Positions 10,302-18,955 are shown, numbered from the stretch's first letter. The stretch: DNA of 46,163 nt from Myxococcales bacterium (GCA_007119175.1 SKQC01000022.1:1-46163), one strand, 5' to 3'. Notes: generated by a model from the letters alone, not told the origin. A program made the numbers and translations.

Positions 10302-11466
10302 CGTCGTCGCCGTCGCTTCCCTCCGCGCGTCCGGTTTGCATAAAGGCGTGAATCGCACCCGGCGGGATCGCCAGACTCTGTTTCGGGTCCTCCGGATAGC
10401 GCAGGGCATTAATCGCCAGAAGGCGGCCCTCTGCGGTCACGATTGGCGCGCCGAGGATGGCGCGAAAGTTGACGAGAAAATAAAAGGAGTATTCTCGCTC
10501 CAGATCGCTGGAATCATTGTAGCCCACAGGGGTCATAGTCTGTCCCACGGCGGGACTGAATCCGAAAATTGAGCCCGGCATCACGGCGTCCATATCATGC
10601 AAGATTAGTCCCGTTTCGGGGCCTGCAAATTCCTCGCCCTCGGCCGCAGCGAGGCGGGCCAGGTTGACGTGGCGATTCGACTCTTCAACCTGTAGCTCCA
10701 CCAGATCCGATCGGTGGCGCTCCAATAATCCGCGGCGATCGGCCATCACGTCGTCCAGTGGTTGGGGATCATGTCCACCCAATTCCAGTCCACCTTTAGA
10801 CAGGGCCTGGCTGACGTCGCCGTCGACGGCGTAAAGCTCGGAAGCGTCGCTGATCCAGTCTGCGGTGGATACCAGCTCTGGGTCGTCGCCGCTTCTCGAT
10901 GCCGAAATCCACAGGGCGTGGCCCCGGTAGATCATATCGGTCTGCCGATAATGCGACGGGGGCCTCTGAACGGCGATGATCTCCACTGTCGCCGCCGCGA
11001 CATGCGACGAGACGCGCTCTAACTGCGAGCCGCTCAGTGTCCGCGGAAGATTCGAGGCATCCATCCGAGACGGCGCCTGTGAGGGTAGACCGGGGCGAAA
11101 ATCGGGAATTTCATCGGGGCTAACCCGGGTCACTTCCACCTCGTCGAACGACTCGAAGGGGGAGTCGTGATCGCTTGCTGCGTCGTCGTCCTCGTCGTCA
11201 TCGAGCCCCGTCTGGTCGATGACGTCCTGGTCTTCATCGGATCGAGTCTGGTCGACCGTATCGGCCGGCACCACCCGCTGGGCCATTATCGGTGTGGTCG
11301 AAACGGTGACTACCAGGGCGACGACGACGGTCGTCGAGTAGAGCATCAGATGTCGACAAATCGATTTCACGAAGTCCACGAGGGAGCTGGGTGCGCGATT
11401 GGCTCGCTTTCGTCCCGGGCCAGGACGGCTTTGCGTTTGCCCATTTGGCACTGTACGATAGGCCAT
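10291..11466 (-). CDS. Exported trypsin-fold pseudoprotease-like protein
   Basis: Not assigned to a named family. A hydrophobic stretch (about residues 42-61, ending PIMAQ) looks like a signal peptide or anchor, followed by an acidic linker (75-110) and then a region built like an HtrA/trypsin domain. The segment RGHALWI aligns with the GSGFII strand, STADWI (about 200-205) with the LTAAHVV His loop, HVNLARL (about 267-272) with the DLALL Asp loop, and ILGAPIVTAEGRLLAIN (about 337-353) with the GNSGGPLV..GRVVGI Ser loop. In that alignment His, Asp and Ser become W204, N269 and L338, so it would be inactive. The start is uncertain: no Shine-Dalgarno precedes ATG 11466, and the long Arg-rich leader suggests a later GTG. 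It overlaps tilS by 11 bp. Confidence 0.6.
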   Translation of the reverse strand: MAYRTVPNGQTQSRPGPGRKRANRAPSSLVDFVKSICRHLMLYSTTVVVALVVTVSTTPIMAQRVVPADTVDQTRSDEDQDVIDQTGLDDDEDDDAASDHDSPFESFDEVEVTRVSPDEIPDFRPGLPSQAPSRMDASNLPRTLSGSQLERVSSHVAAATVEIIAVQRPPSHYRQTDMIYRGHALWISASRSGDDPELVSTADWISDASELYAVDGDVSQALSKGGLELGGHDPQPLDDVMADRRGLLERHRSDLVELQVEESNRHVNLARLAAAEGEEFAGPETGLILHDMDAVMPGSIFGFSPAVGQTMTPVGYNDSSDLEREYSFYFLVNFRAILGAPIVTAEGRLLAINALRYPEDPKQSLAIPPGAIHAFMQTGRAEGSDGDDDDR

Positions 11467-11555
11467 GGACGCAAGGGGCGCAAATTAGACGTTGGTCATC
11501 GAATAGGTCGTTGGGTGTCGGTGCCGATCGCGGGCGCCGTCATTTTATCCAGTCC

Positions 11556-11584
11556 TTGACGCAGAGATCGCCAAAACGTATCTT
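11556..11584 (+). promoter_or_regulatory. Sigma-70-like promoter upstream of the GltG-like gene
   Basis: TTGACG at 11556-11561 and TATCTT at 11579-11584 are separated by exactly 17 bp. This is a good match to the vegetative consensus (5/6 and 4/6). It lies about 150 bp upstream of the chosen GTG start of the following plus-strand gene and about 90 bp from the divergent minus-strand gene, so it would drive the AgmX/PglI protein. Confidence 0.5.
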
Positions 11585-11732
11585 CCCGACTCTGTTTATG
11601 TGGCCGCTGGCCGGCGTGTAACCTCGCTATAAGTCAGTATCCGCGCGGTAGATGCGCAACGAAGACGAAAGAAGCGCGTCCCGTCTATGTGGAGCGAACG
11701 AGTTTAAGATTACGAGTGAACGGAGCCATCCG

Positions 11733-13091
11733 GTGGAATCCAAGAATCACAGCTTACGTGTAGCACTCGTCTGGAACGGGACCATTTATCAAGAAAAGGT
11801 CTTCTCGCAGACCAGCGAACCCATCATCACGATGGGCAACGGAGACGAGAACCTATTTTCTCTTCCGGCGACGGGGTTTCCCGATTCCCTGCAGGTATTT
11901 GAGCGCCAGGAAAAGGGGTATAAACTCAAATTTACCGACAAGGTAGAGCTGAGCCTGACCATCAATGACGAGGAATACGACCTCGAGGAATTGGTCGATG
12001 AGCGCCGCGCTATTAAGGTCGGCACCGTCGACACCGAAGATGGCAAGGCCACCGTCTACGAGATGAGCCTTCATTTCGGCGACTGGGGTGTCATCGATCT
12101 GGGCAAGATCAATATCTTTTTCCAGTTGATGGAAAAATCGGATGTCGTCGCCGGCCGCGGCCCCAAAGAGATGTTGGACGGGCCGCTGACCGTGGCGCTG
12201 ATTATCGCTCTGGTATTGCACCTGGGCTTTTTGATCGCCGCTTTTTTGCAGCCCCCTCAGCCCCATTTCGAGGACGTCGAATACCACGACCGCTTTGCTG
12301 ATTTCGCCGTCGACGATATCGAGGATGCCCTCGAGGAAGAAGACGACGAGGAAGAAGAAGATACGACCGCCGAAAAGGCCGGCGGCGAAGAGGGTGAGTT
12401 CGGCGACCCGGAAGAAGAAATTGAAGAGTCAGAGACCCCGGAGCTCGACGAGGAGATGGTCGACGAGATCGATGTCGAAGATCTGGGAATTCACGACGCC
12501 CTGACTGACGATGTCATCGGCGAAGGTCCACTCGATCAGCTCTTTGACTCCGACGGATTCGAAGCGGAGATCGCTGTGGCCATGGCCGGCGACGGTGATG
12601 CCCTTGAGATCGGACGCGGGCAGGGCGGAATGGGACTTCGCGGTGCCGGCGGGGGCGGTGGTGGCGAGGGCTACGGCCGCGTCGGTGGACTCGGTGAAGT
12701 GGATACGGGCGGCGGAACCGGTGCCGGTGGCGAAATCGGCAGTGGTGAGCAGCGCGAGGTATCACCGCAGGTCGATACGGGAACACCCTCGGTCGGCGAT
12801 TTCTGCGACCCCGCCGATATTCGACGCGTGGTCAACGCCCGCACCAACGCCATCCAGCACTGCTACGAGCGCCAGCTCCAGACCAATCCAGAACTCGCCG
12901 GTAGCCTCACAGCCAATTGGCGAATTGAGCTCGACGGCTCGGTCTCAAATGTCATGATGGTGGAATCGACGGTCAACAACGCCCAGGTCGAGGGCTGTAT
13001 CACCCGTGTTATCGAGCGAATGCGCTTTGAAGAGCCCGACGGTGGTATGTGCGATATCAACTATCCCTTCGTCTTCTCCGGACTTCAGTAA
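11733..13091 (+). CDS. GltG-like AgmX/PglI C-terminal domain protein
   Basis: Single-pass envelope protein of the AgmX/PglI family, best known from Myxococcus gliding (Glt) machinery. From the N-terminus (452 aa) it has an FHA-like beta-rich cytoplasmic domain (about 5-135) and one membrane helix (152-172). A very acidic periplasmic stretch (about 190-285) and a Gly-rich linker (about 300-340) follow. The TonB-C-like AgmX/PglI domain (about 360-452) contains CYERQL, GSLTANWRIELDGSV and a closing CDINYPFVF. This order is that described for GltG. The GTG at 11733 is chosen because GGAG precedes it; ATG 11652 in frame would add 27 residues of poor quality. It stands alone: a promoter upstream, a strong terminator downstream. 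The family is clear; a role in gliding is not shown. Confidence 0.78.
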   Translation: MESKNHSLRVALVWNGTIYQEKVFSQTSEPIITMGNGDENLFSLPATGFPDSLQVFERQEKGYKLKFTDKVELSLTINDEEYDLEELVDERRAIKVGTVDTEDGKATVYEMSLHFGDWGVIDLGKINIFFQLMEKSDVVAGRGPKEMLDGPLTVALIIALVLHLGFLIAAFLQPPQPHFEDVEYHDRFADFAVDDIEDALEEEDDEEEEDTTAEKAGGEEGEFGDPEEEIEESETPELDEEMVDEIDVEDLGIHDALTDDVIGEGPLDQLFDSDGFEAEIAVAMAGDGDALEIGRGQGGMGLRGAGGGGGGEGYGRVGGLGEVDTGGGTGAGGEIGSGEQREVSPQVDTGTPSVGDFCDPADIRRVVNARTNAIQHCYERQLQTNPELAGSLTANWRIELDGSVSNVMMVESTVNNAQVEGCITRVIERMRFEEPDGGMCDINYPFVFSGLQ

Positions 13092-13127
13092 CAATACGGG
13101 ATAGTCGAAGTCCCGAAGCATAAAAAA

Positions 13128-13161
13128 CCGGCGCGCTCCGTGAGGGCGCGCCGGTTTTTTT
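13128..13161. terminator. Bidirectional intrinsic terminator
   Basis: A perfect 9-bp stem CCGGCGCGC / GCGCGCCGG (13128-13136 and 13146-13154) is flanked by an A-run before and a T-run of seven after. It therefore works for both the plus-strand GltG-like gene (stop at 13091) and the minus-strand glutaredoxin (stop at 13184), which converge on it. Confidence 0.93.
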
Positions 13162-13183
13162 AATTCGTCTGACAGTGCTGAGA

Positions 13184-13450
13184 TCAATCGCCGTCGCGAC
13201 CCAGTAGTCGGTCGAGTTCGCCGCTTTTCCGAAGTGATTGCACGTCTGTAAAGCCGCCCACCGACTTTCCGTCGATGAAAATCTGGGGCACCGTTCGTTT
13301 GCCGCCGCTTTTTTCGACCATCACACTGCGGGCCTCGGCATCGTCGCTGACGTCGATCTCTTTGTATTCTACGCCCATCTCATCGAAGAGGCGCTCCGCC
13401 ATATCACAATAGGGACAATACTCGGTGCGGTAGATGACGACTTCTGCCAT
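13184..13450 (-). CDS. grxC: Glutaredoxin (dithiol, GrxC type)
   Basis: Small cytoplasmic thiol-disulfide oxidoreductase that uses glutathione. The 88-residue protein has the CPYC active site (Cys12 and Cys15), the TVP cis-proline motif (KRTVPQIFIDG) and the GGFTD glutathione-binding turn, in standard order and spacing. The ATG at 13450 has AGGAG eight bases upstream, which decides the start, although the frame stays open to 13648. It is monocistronic, ending at the shared terminator. The next 288 bp up to 13738 contain no supported gene. Confidence 0.95.
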   Translation of the reverse strand: MAEVVIYRTEYCPYCDMAERLFDEMGVEYKEIDVSDDAEARSVMVEKSGGKRTVPQIFIDGKSVGGFTDVQSLRKSGELDRLLGRDGD

Positions 13451-13738
13451 GGCTGAGACTCCTGTCGATACTTTTCTGTGGGAAACTCTGTTGCGATCGC
13501 CGCGAATAATGGACTGATCGTATGGCCACGATAGGTGCCGGTGTGACCCTCCGCAACCAAATAGTTGTACCGTGTCTCGTGTGCCGCAACCCCGGAGCAG
13601 GACTGGGCGCGTCCATCTGCGTCGATACGTCAGTGAATAATCTATCACGGACTGCGTCCGTGTAACCGGTGGGCCTTTGAGCGCTGAAGGGGGTAAAGAA
13701 TGCCGGTTAATGCAAATTGAGAAGAGGATGTAGAGATA

Positions 13739-14725
13739 ATGGCTATTAGATATGCGAAAATGACGATCGGTTTTGCCGCTGTGTCAATGGCACTCTGTGT
13801 GCTTGCCGGCTGTGGCGATAGCGACAACGGCAATGGCAACGACGACGCCCGGCTGACGGCAAATTTCGAGCAAATAAGCGCCGGCCCTTATCTGGCATGT
13901 GGTATTACCTCCAACCAGGAGATAGCCTGCTGGGGCGGTGAACATCCCACCGGGGAGTCCGCTCCGGACGGAGGATTTTCCATGGTCAGCAGCGGAGACT
14001 GGCATAGCTGTGCCATCGATCTGGACGGTCAGGTTGACTGCTGGGGCATCGACGAGGATGTGGATGCGGCGCACGATCACAACAAACACGGGCAGGCCAC
14101 GGATGTGCCATCCGGCGAATTCGACTCTATATCCGCCGGAGCCGCCCATAGCTGCGCGATAGAGACGTCGGGAGAGATTCACTGTTGGGGCCGGTGGGAT
14201 ACTCCACCGGAAGAGTCGTTTGAGCAGGTCAGCACCGGAATTCGCCACTCCTGCGGGATCGACGTCGACGGCAAGGTTCACTGTTGGGGCATCGATAACG
14301 AGCAGCTCGGCGATTACGGTCAGGTCACGGAGACACCGGAGGAGGGAACGTACCTGAAGGTGGCCGCCGGAGGAACTCATAGCTGTGCAATCACTGAAGA
14401 TCAGGAGCTTGAGTGCTGGGGAGAAGAAAGCGGCGGCTCACTCGACCATGGCCAGGTCCGACACACCCCGGAGGGCGAATATGTGGAGGTCAGCTCCGGG
14501 CGTCATCATAGTTGCGCCATCAGCACTGAGGGCGCAGTCCATTGCTGGGGCTCCGATGACGAGGGACAGGTCAGCGGTGCGCCATCCGGCACATTTACCC
14601 AGATCACCGTGAGCAATGCCTATTCCTGTGCGCTCGATGAGGCCGGGGCGATAGAGTGCTGGGGCATCGACCATGGCGGACTAGGGGATAATGGCCAGGT
14701 CACGGATGCCCCGCTAGCAGAGTAG
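13739..14725 (+). CDS. RCC1-repeat surface lipoprotein (seven repeats)
   Basis: Predicted lipoprotein: signal peptide with lipobox VLAGC (Cys25), then seven tandem repeats covering the rest of its 328 residues. Each repeat has the form 'F.qISaG..HSCAI...G.v.CWG', the RCC1/alpha-tubulin-suppressor-like pattern, and seven copies would close one seven-bladed beta-propeller. Each blade carries two cysteines at fixed places (SCAI and CWG), which suggests an internal disulfide per blade in the oxidising periplasm or surface. Such proteins are numerous in Myxococcota; the ligand is unknown. It stands between the glutaredoxin (divergent) and sppA (convergent), apparently as a single gene. AGAG lies just upstream of the ATG. 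Confidence 0.85.
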   Translation: MAIRYAKMTIGFAAVSMALCVLAGCGDSDNGNGNDDARLTANFEQISAGPYLACGITSNQEIACWGGEHPTGESAPDGGFSMVSSGDWHSCAIDLDGQVDCWGIDEDVDAAHDHNKHGQATDVPSGEFDSISAGAAHSCAIETSGEIHCWGRWDTPPEESFEQVSTGIRHSCGIDVDGKVHCWGIDNEQLGDYGQVTETPEEGTYLKVAAGGTHSCAITEDQELECWGEESGGSLDHGQVRHTPEGEYVEVSSGRHHSCAISTEGAVHCWGSDDEGQVSGAPSGTFTQITVSNAYSCALDEAGAIECWGIDHGGLGDNGQVTDAPLAE

Positions 14726-14750
14726 CGCTGATCGCTGTGTCGCTTCTGGC

Positions 14751-16577
14751 CTATCCCATCTCATCGTGCTGCGGTCGGTAGGGCATCAATGCCAGAAGGG
14801 GATCGCGTTGTACGAGTTTGTGGAGAAGCTGGGTATTGGCCATCGTCTCCGTCCACAATGACGGGGTCGTCGCCGACTGCCGGATCAATGTCGATAGATT
14901 GACGCTTCGGTGGGCGTGAAATTTGACGGGCGTTGACTCGGGAAGCTCCGGCTCGGCAAGAGAGCGGGCGATGGCGCAGGCGTCTTCAAAACTTCCCAGA
15001 TCGTCGACCAGGTGGCGGCGTGCGGCGTCGATGCCGGTATAGATGCGGCCGCGGGCGTAGCGGTGAAGCCGCCGGTGTGGAAGGTGGCGGGAGTCGCCGA
15101 CACGGCGCAGAAATTGTCGATAAAAAGAGCGGGCGTCGCGCCGTAGATTCTCCATTACCTCTTCGGTCAACGGCTCGGTGATGCTCTGGAAGGTGGACGT
15201 GTCGTGGCGATAAAATGCCTCAGATCCCACCTCTAATTTCTCCAGGGTACCGGGGAAGGAAAATTTCCCGGCCACCACGCCGATAGAACCGGTAATCGTC
15301 TCCGGCTGGCAGACGATCCGGTCGGCGGCGACGGCCAGATAATAGCCGCCGCTTCCGGCGATATCGCTGCAATAAGCGACGGTCGGTTTCTCGTAGCGCA
15401 GGCGGCGAATTCCGTCCCAGATAAGCTCGCTGGCCAGGGCGCTTCCGCCAGGGGAATTGATATGCAAGACCACGGCGCCGATGCGGCGATCGGCGGCGAG
15501 CTGACGCAGTACCGGCAATACCTCGGTGGGATCGATAGTGGCCAGCGACTGGCCGGGAATCTCCATCTCCGGCATTACGATCATGCCGCTTAAATCGAGG
15601 ACGGCGATCTGAGGGCGGGCCCGAAATAAGGGCGTCCAGGGCACTGGACCGGGGTGAGAGTCGGCGTATTTTACGGCGTCTTTGATGCTGACGTCGCGCC
15701 CTTCGTCCTCTTCTGCTGGGGCCGGGACGTCGTCGTCAGTGGTTTTTTTTGCCTCCTCGGTGCCGACGACGTGATCTGCCAGAGCTGGATTGTCGACGAA
15801 TTTCTCGCCCTTTTTGATCCACCGTGCCACGTGTCGGCGGTGGATTCGGGCGTCGATAAGCCCCCGGGCGGCCGCCTCTCGGTCGTCCAGTGGCATGCGC
15901 GAGAAGGTCTCGCTCAACAACTCTTTGTCGAGCTTGCGACTCTGGCAGATGCGCTCCTCGCGGATCTCGGAGAGGCCGTCGACGATTTGATTCATCATCA
16001 ATCGAAGCGGCGGCGTCGACTCGCGATGGATAAAGCGATGGGCGGCGCCCTTAAAGGGGCCGATATGGACGAATTGGGCGACCACCCCCAATTTTTCCAG
16101 CAAAGAGGCTGCAAAGAACTGTTCGAATCGCTGCCCAAACATGTAAAAACGTCCCCCTGGCGTCATCAGCACGTCGTCGGCCGCCACGGCCAGGTCGTAG
16201 TCGCGGCTGTGGATGGTGTGGCTGTGAAAGACGATCGACTTGCCGGCCTCGCGCAAACGCTCGATCAGAGCGCGCAGATCGGCGGTCCGGCCGGCGCCGT
16301 GGAGCAGGTGATCGGCGGTGACCACCACTCCTTCGATGCGTGGGTCGTCGGCCACCACGTCGATATGCTCTCGCAGTTCGACGTAGGAGACCTTATCCTG
16401 AAAGTAGGTCGCCAGTCCCGCCGGCGGGCCGAAGCGAATTCGTTTCGGAAGACGCAGTCGGACCCACTTTCGCTTTTTTCGCGTCAAAAAATGACCGAGT
16501 CGAAAAAAGAACGAACGAATGACGTAGGACAGCAATTTGAACAAATTCCAGATCAGTGCGAATGGCGCACGAAGCAT
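14751..16577 (-). CDS. sppA: Signal peptide peptidase SppA, long (two-domain) form
   Basis: Membrane-bound serine peptidase that digests released signal peptides (family S49). The 608-residue length matches the E. coli long form (618). An N-terminal anchor (about 5-28) is followed by a first domain with the general-base lysine in GPFKGAAHRFI (Lys176). A lower-complexity acidic linker (about 272-295) leads to the second domain with VLHINSPGGS and the nucleophile serine in AGSGGYYLA (Ser409). Both catalytic residues are present, so it should be active. The frame is open to 16715, but MLRAPFALIW at 16577 is the sensible start. That ATG shares its CATG with the candidate start of the divergent lipoprotein gene, so one of the two starts is probably wrong. 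Confidence 0.92.
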   Translation of the reverse strand: MLRAPFALIWNLFKLLSYVIRSFFFRLGHFLTRKKRKWVRLRLPKRIRFGPPAGLATYFQDKVSYVELREHIDVVADDPRIEGVVVTADHLLHGAGRTADLRALIERLREAGKSIVFHSHTIHSRDYDLAVAADDVLMTPGGRFYMFGQRFEQFFAASLLEKLGVVAQFVHIGPFKGAAHRFIHRESTPPLRLMMNQIVDGLSEIREERICQSRKLDKELLSETFSRMPLDDREAAARGLIDARIHRRHVARWIKKGEKFVDNPALADHVVGTEEAKKTTDDDVPAPAEEDEGRDVSIKDAVKYADSHPGPVPWTPLFRARPQIAVLDLSGMIVMPEMEIPGQSLATIDPTEVLPVLRQLAADRRIGAVVLHINSPGGSALASELIWDGIRRLRYEKPTVAYCSDIAGSGGYYLAVAADRIVCQPETITGSIGVVAGKFSFPGTLEKLEVGSEAFYRHDTSTFQSITEPLTEEVMENLRRDARSFYRQFLRRVGDSRHLPHRRLHRYARGRIYTGIDAARRHLVDDLGSFEDACAIARSLAEPELPESTPVKFHAHRSVNLSTLIRQSATTPSLWTETMANTQLLHKLVQRDPLLALMPYRPQHDEMG

Positions 16578-16911
16578 GGCTTGCCCGAAGATAAAGAGGC
16601 GTGAATTTTGGGACGAGCAGCGTAAGGGCGTTCTGCGGTGGTGTCGAGCAGCGAGGGTTTTGCTGATCGCCGCGATCGCCATATCGTCGATAGTTCTTTC
16701 GGGATGTGTGACCACTGCGGAGTGCGACGACCCGGTGGGATGCCCCGACGGAGAGGTCTGCTTTCAGCGCCAGTGCAAACAGCCCTGCGGGGAGGACGGA
16801 CAATGTGAAGCGGGCGAGTCCTGCGTGCCCTGCTATGAAGACGACGACGATGGCACCGGTCCGGGGCGATGCCTCGAGGTCGAGGCCGACGTCTGTGTCA
16901 GTGACGACTAA
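16576..16911 (+). CDS. Small Cys-rich lipoprotein
   Basis: Predicted lipoprotein: hydrophobic stretch RVLLIAAIAISSIVLSGC with a clear lipobox, then about 67 residues containing ten cysteines. The pattern includes CPDGEVC and CGEDGQC-x5-C, like the Cys-rich knots common in Myxococcota surface proteins. The start is doubtful: ATG 16576 gives a 43-residue leader, long for a signal peptide, and coincides with the sppA start on the other strand. The true start may be a non-ATG codon nearer 16640. It ends 14 bp before xseA, so it could be cotranscribed with xseAB. A related CxxDGQC motif occurs in the DUF192 lipoprotein at 34.6 kb. Confidence 0.65.
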   Translation: MACPKIKRREFWDEQRKGVLRWCRAARVLLIAAIAISSIVLSGCVTTAECDDPVGCPDGEVCFQRQCKQPCGEDGQCEAGESCVPCYEDDDDGTGPGRCLEVEADVCVSDD

Positions 16912-16925
16912 CGATGGAGGGGCCC

Positions 16926-18686
16926 ATGGCCCGGGTGATCGATATCGAGGAGAAAAAAGAGCGAATCAAGATCGACTTTCCCTACGAGCGGGAGTTGGTC
17001 GACGTCGTTCGCACCCTTCCCGATCGGTGGTTCGACCGCACGAGCAAATGCTGGTTCGTCCCCTTGCAGCATCTCAACTACGTCATTGATCGCCTCGACG
17101 GCTATCATTTTAAATTTTCTCCGCGACTGCGCCGATTTCGCGCCGACGGCGATCACGACCAGCAGGTCAAACCGGCGGTCCCGGAGGTGCCCGAGGGCAC
17201 CTGGACTATCAGTCGGCTCAACCAGGCCGCTCGCATGGCGCTTCAGAAGCGCTTTGACGCTCCGGTCTGGATCGTCGGCGAACTTCAGGATTTCGACAAA
17301 AATCGGGCCAGTCGCTATCGGACATTTTTCTTCGATCTCGTAGAGCGCCCATTCGCCGGGGCCACGGAGGTGGCAAAGCTCAAAGCCGTGTTATTTGAGC
17401 GCCATCGAAATAAGATCTTCAAGAAACTCGGCGACAATAACCTCGAACTCGGCGACGGAATGGCCGTCCGATTGAGCGGGAAGGTCGATTTATACGCCCG
17501 AAACGGCCGCTACCAGATCATCGTCGAGGATATCGATCCCGCCTATACGGCCGGCGAAATCGAGCTGAATCGAGAGCGGGTCTTTCAGGCCCTAAAAAAG
17601 AAGGGGATCGAGGCCGATAATCGGCGACGACCGTGGCCCGATTGCCCGCTTCGCGTGGGGTTAATCACCAGTTTTGAGAGCGACGCCTATAACGATTTCG
17701 TTCATCAACTCCGGGAGAGCGGCCGCGGATTTTCCATCGCCGCCCACGACGCCAACGTTCAGGGCGTTCACACGGAACGCTCCGTGCTTCGCGCATTAAA
17801 GTATTTCGAAACCAATGCCGATGATTTCGACGTGGTTGCCATTATTCGCGGTGGTGGATCGCGCTCGGAGCTCGCCTATTTCGACACGGAGGCCATCGGT
17901 GAGGCGGTCTGCCGACATCCGCTCAAGATTGTCTGCGGCGTCGGGCATCAACGCGATATCTGTCTGCTCGATCTGATTGCGGAGTCCACAAAGACACCCA
18001 CGGCGGCCGCCGAACAGGTGGTGCGTCGGGTCGACGGCTTCGTCGATGATCTTCATCAAACCTACGAATCGATCGCCAGGCTGGGGGCGAAAAAAGTCGC
18101 CGATTGTCGCCAGGGGCTGGTGCGCCAGGGGGCGAGTTTAGAGCGGCAGGTCATCAGCAAATTGGGAGTCGAAAGGCAGCGTCAGGAGCGAATGGAGGCC
18201 GCCGTCGGTGAGGTGGGGCGGCGGCTTTTGCAGCGACAGCGCCGCGTGGTCGACGACGCGCAGCGAGCTCTTTATAGAAGTGGGCAGCGCTGTGCCGAGC
18301 GGCGCCGCCGGGCCGTCGATCGGGCCACCCGAGAGCTGTCAATGCGCCGGTTGTCGCGCCGCTTTGAGCGGCGTCGACAGGCGCTTGAGAATTTGGTCGA
18401 GGAGTTGAGAAAATCGACGCGTCGCGATACCAATTTTGCGCGACAGCGTCTGGAATTTCTGGAGGAGCAACTCACTCTGGTCGACCCACGGCGAATTTTG
18501 GAGCGAGGATTCGCTGTGGTTCGCGACGAGCGGGGAGTGATTCGCTCGCGCGACCAGATCGCCGTAGGCCATGACTTTGATGTCCTACTTGGAGATGGTG
18601 TACTCCGGGCCAGGCGCGTCGACGATGAGCAACCACAGCAACAACAGGCGAGCGGCGATGCTGCCCTTGCCGAATCTGTGGATTGA
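16926..18686 (+). CDS. xseA: Exodeoxyribonuclease VII large subunit with an extra N-terminal HARP-like domain
   Basis: Catalytic subunit of exonuclease VII, which degrades single-stranded DNA from both ends. The 586-residue protein starts at ATG 16926 after a strong GGAGGGG. Residues about 10-75 (DFPYERELVDVVRTLPDRWF, then KCWFVP) resemble the HARP-type module of SMARCAL1-like helicases and some recombinases; standard XseA lacks this. The OB-fold follows (about 91-190: WTISRLNQAARMAL, VWIVGEL). The XseA core has AIIRGGGS and a GHQRD...TPTAAAE motif where most XseA have GHETD...APTPSAAAE. The end is a long basic coiled coil and a final beta domain (RILERGFAVVRDE). xseB follows 17 bp later. Activity is likely but the changed motif needs checking. 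Confidence 0.9.
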   Translation: MARVIDIEEKKERIKIDFPYERELVDVVRTLPDRWFDRTSKCWFVPLQHLNYVIDRLDGYHFKFSPRLRRFRADGDHDQQVKPAVPEVPEGTWTISRLNQAARMALQKRFDAPVWIVGELQDFDKNRASRYRTFFFDLVERPFAGATEVAKLKAVLFERHRNKIFKKLGDNNLELGDGMAVRLSGKVDLYARNGRYQIIVEDIDPAYTAGEIELNRERVFQALKKKGIEADNRRRPWPDCPLRVGLITSFESDAYNDFVHQLRESGRGFSIAAHDANVQGVHTERSVLRALKYFETNADDFDVVAIIRGGGSRSELAYFDTEAIGEAVCRHPLKIVCGVGHQRDICLLDLIAESTKTPTAAAEQVVRRVDGFVDDLHQTYESIARLGAKKVADCRQGLVRQGASLERQVISKLGVERQRQERMEAAVGEVGRRLLQRQRRVVDDAQRALYRSGQRCAERRRRAVDRATRELSMRRLSRRFERRRQALENLVEELRKSTRRDTNFARQRLEFLEEQLTLVDPRRILERGFAVVRDERGVIRSRDQIAVGHDFDVLLGDGVLRARRVDDEQPQQQQASGDAALAESVD

Positions 18687-18703
18687 TACGACGAGAGGTG
18701 ATG

Positions 18704-18934
18704 ATGAGCGACCAACCGGTAGGCGACGAGCAAGAAGAGCTCAAATACGGCGAGGCCCTTCAAGAACTCAATGACATATTGGAGGCCATCGAAGAAGATC
18801 GCTTCGATCTCGACGAATTGGGCGACCAGGTGGGCCGGGCTGCCGAGTTGATCCGGCTGTGTCGAGACAAGATCGACGCCACAGAGCTTCAGATCCAGTC
18901 GATTATCGACGAGCTCGACGACGAGGATCGATAG
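18704..18934 (+). CDS. xseB: Exodeoxyribonuclease VII small subunit
   Basis: Small helical subunit that binds the XseA coiled coil. The 76-residue acidic protein has the family core YGEALQELNDILEAIE near residues 15-30 and LDELGDQVGRAAELIRLCRDK. The usual small-subunit length is 65-85. ATG 18704 is chosen because GAGAGG lies five bases upstream; an in-frame TTG at 18683 is less likely. It follows xseA with a 17-bp gap, so the two are made together. Confidence 0.93.
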   Translation: MSDQPVGDEQEELKYGEALQELNDILEAIEEDRFDLDELGDQVGRAAELIRLCRDKIDATELQIQSIIDELDDEDR

Positions 18935-18955
18935 ATTCCGCGTGATATTTGCGCG

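Noticed and set aside
15654-16604. Long open frame on the plus strand (316 codons)
   Set aside because: It lies fully antisense to sppA, whose catalytic motifs and length are clear; it has no recognisable domain and is a composition effect.
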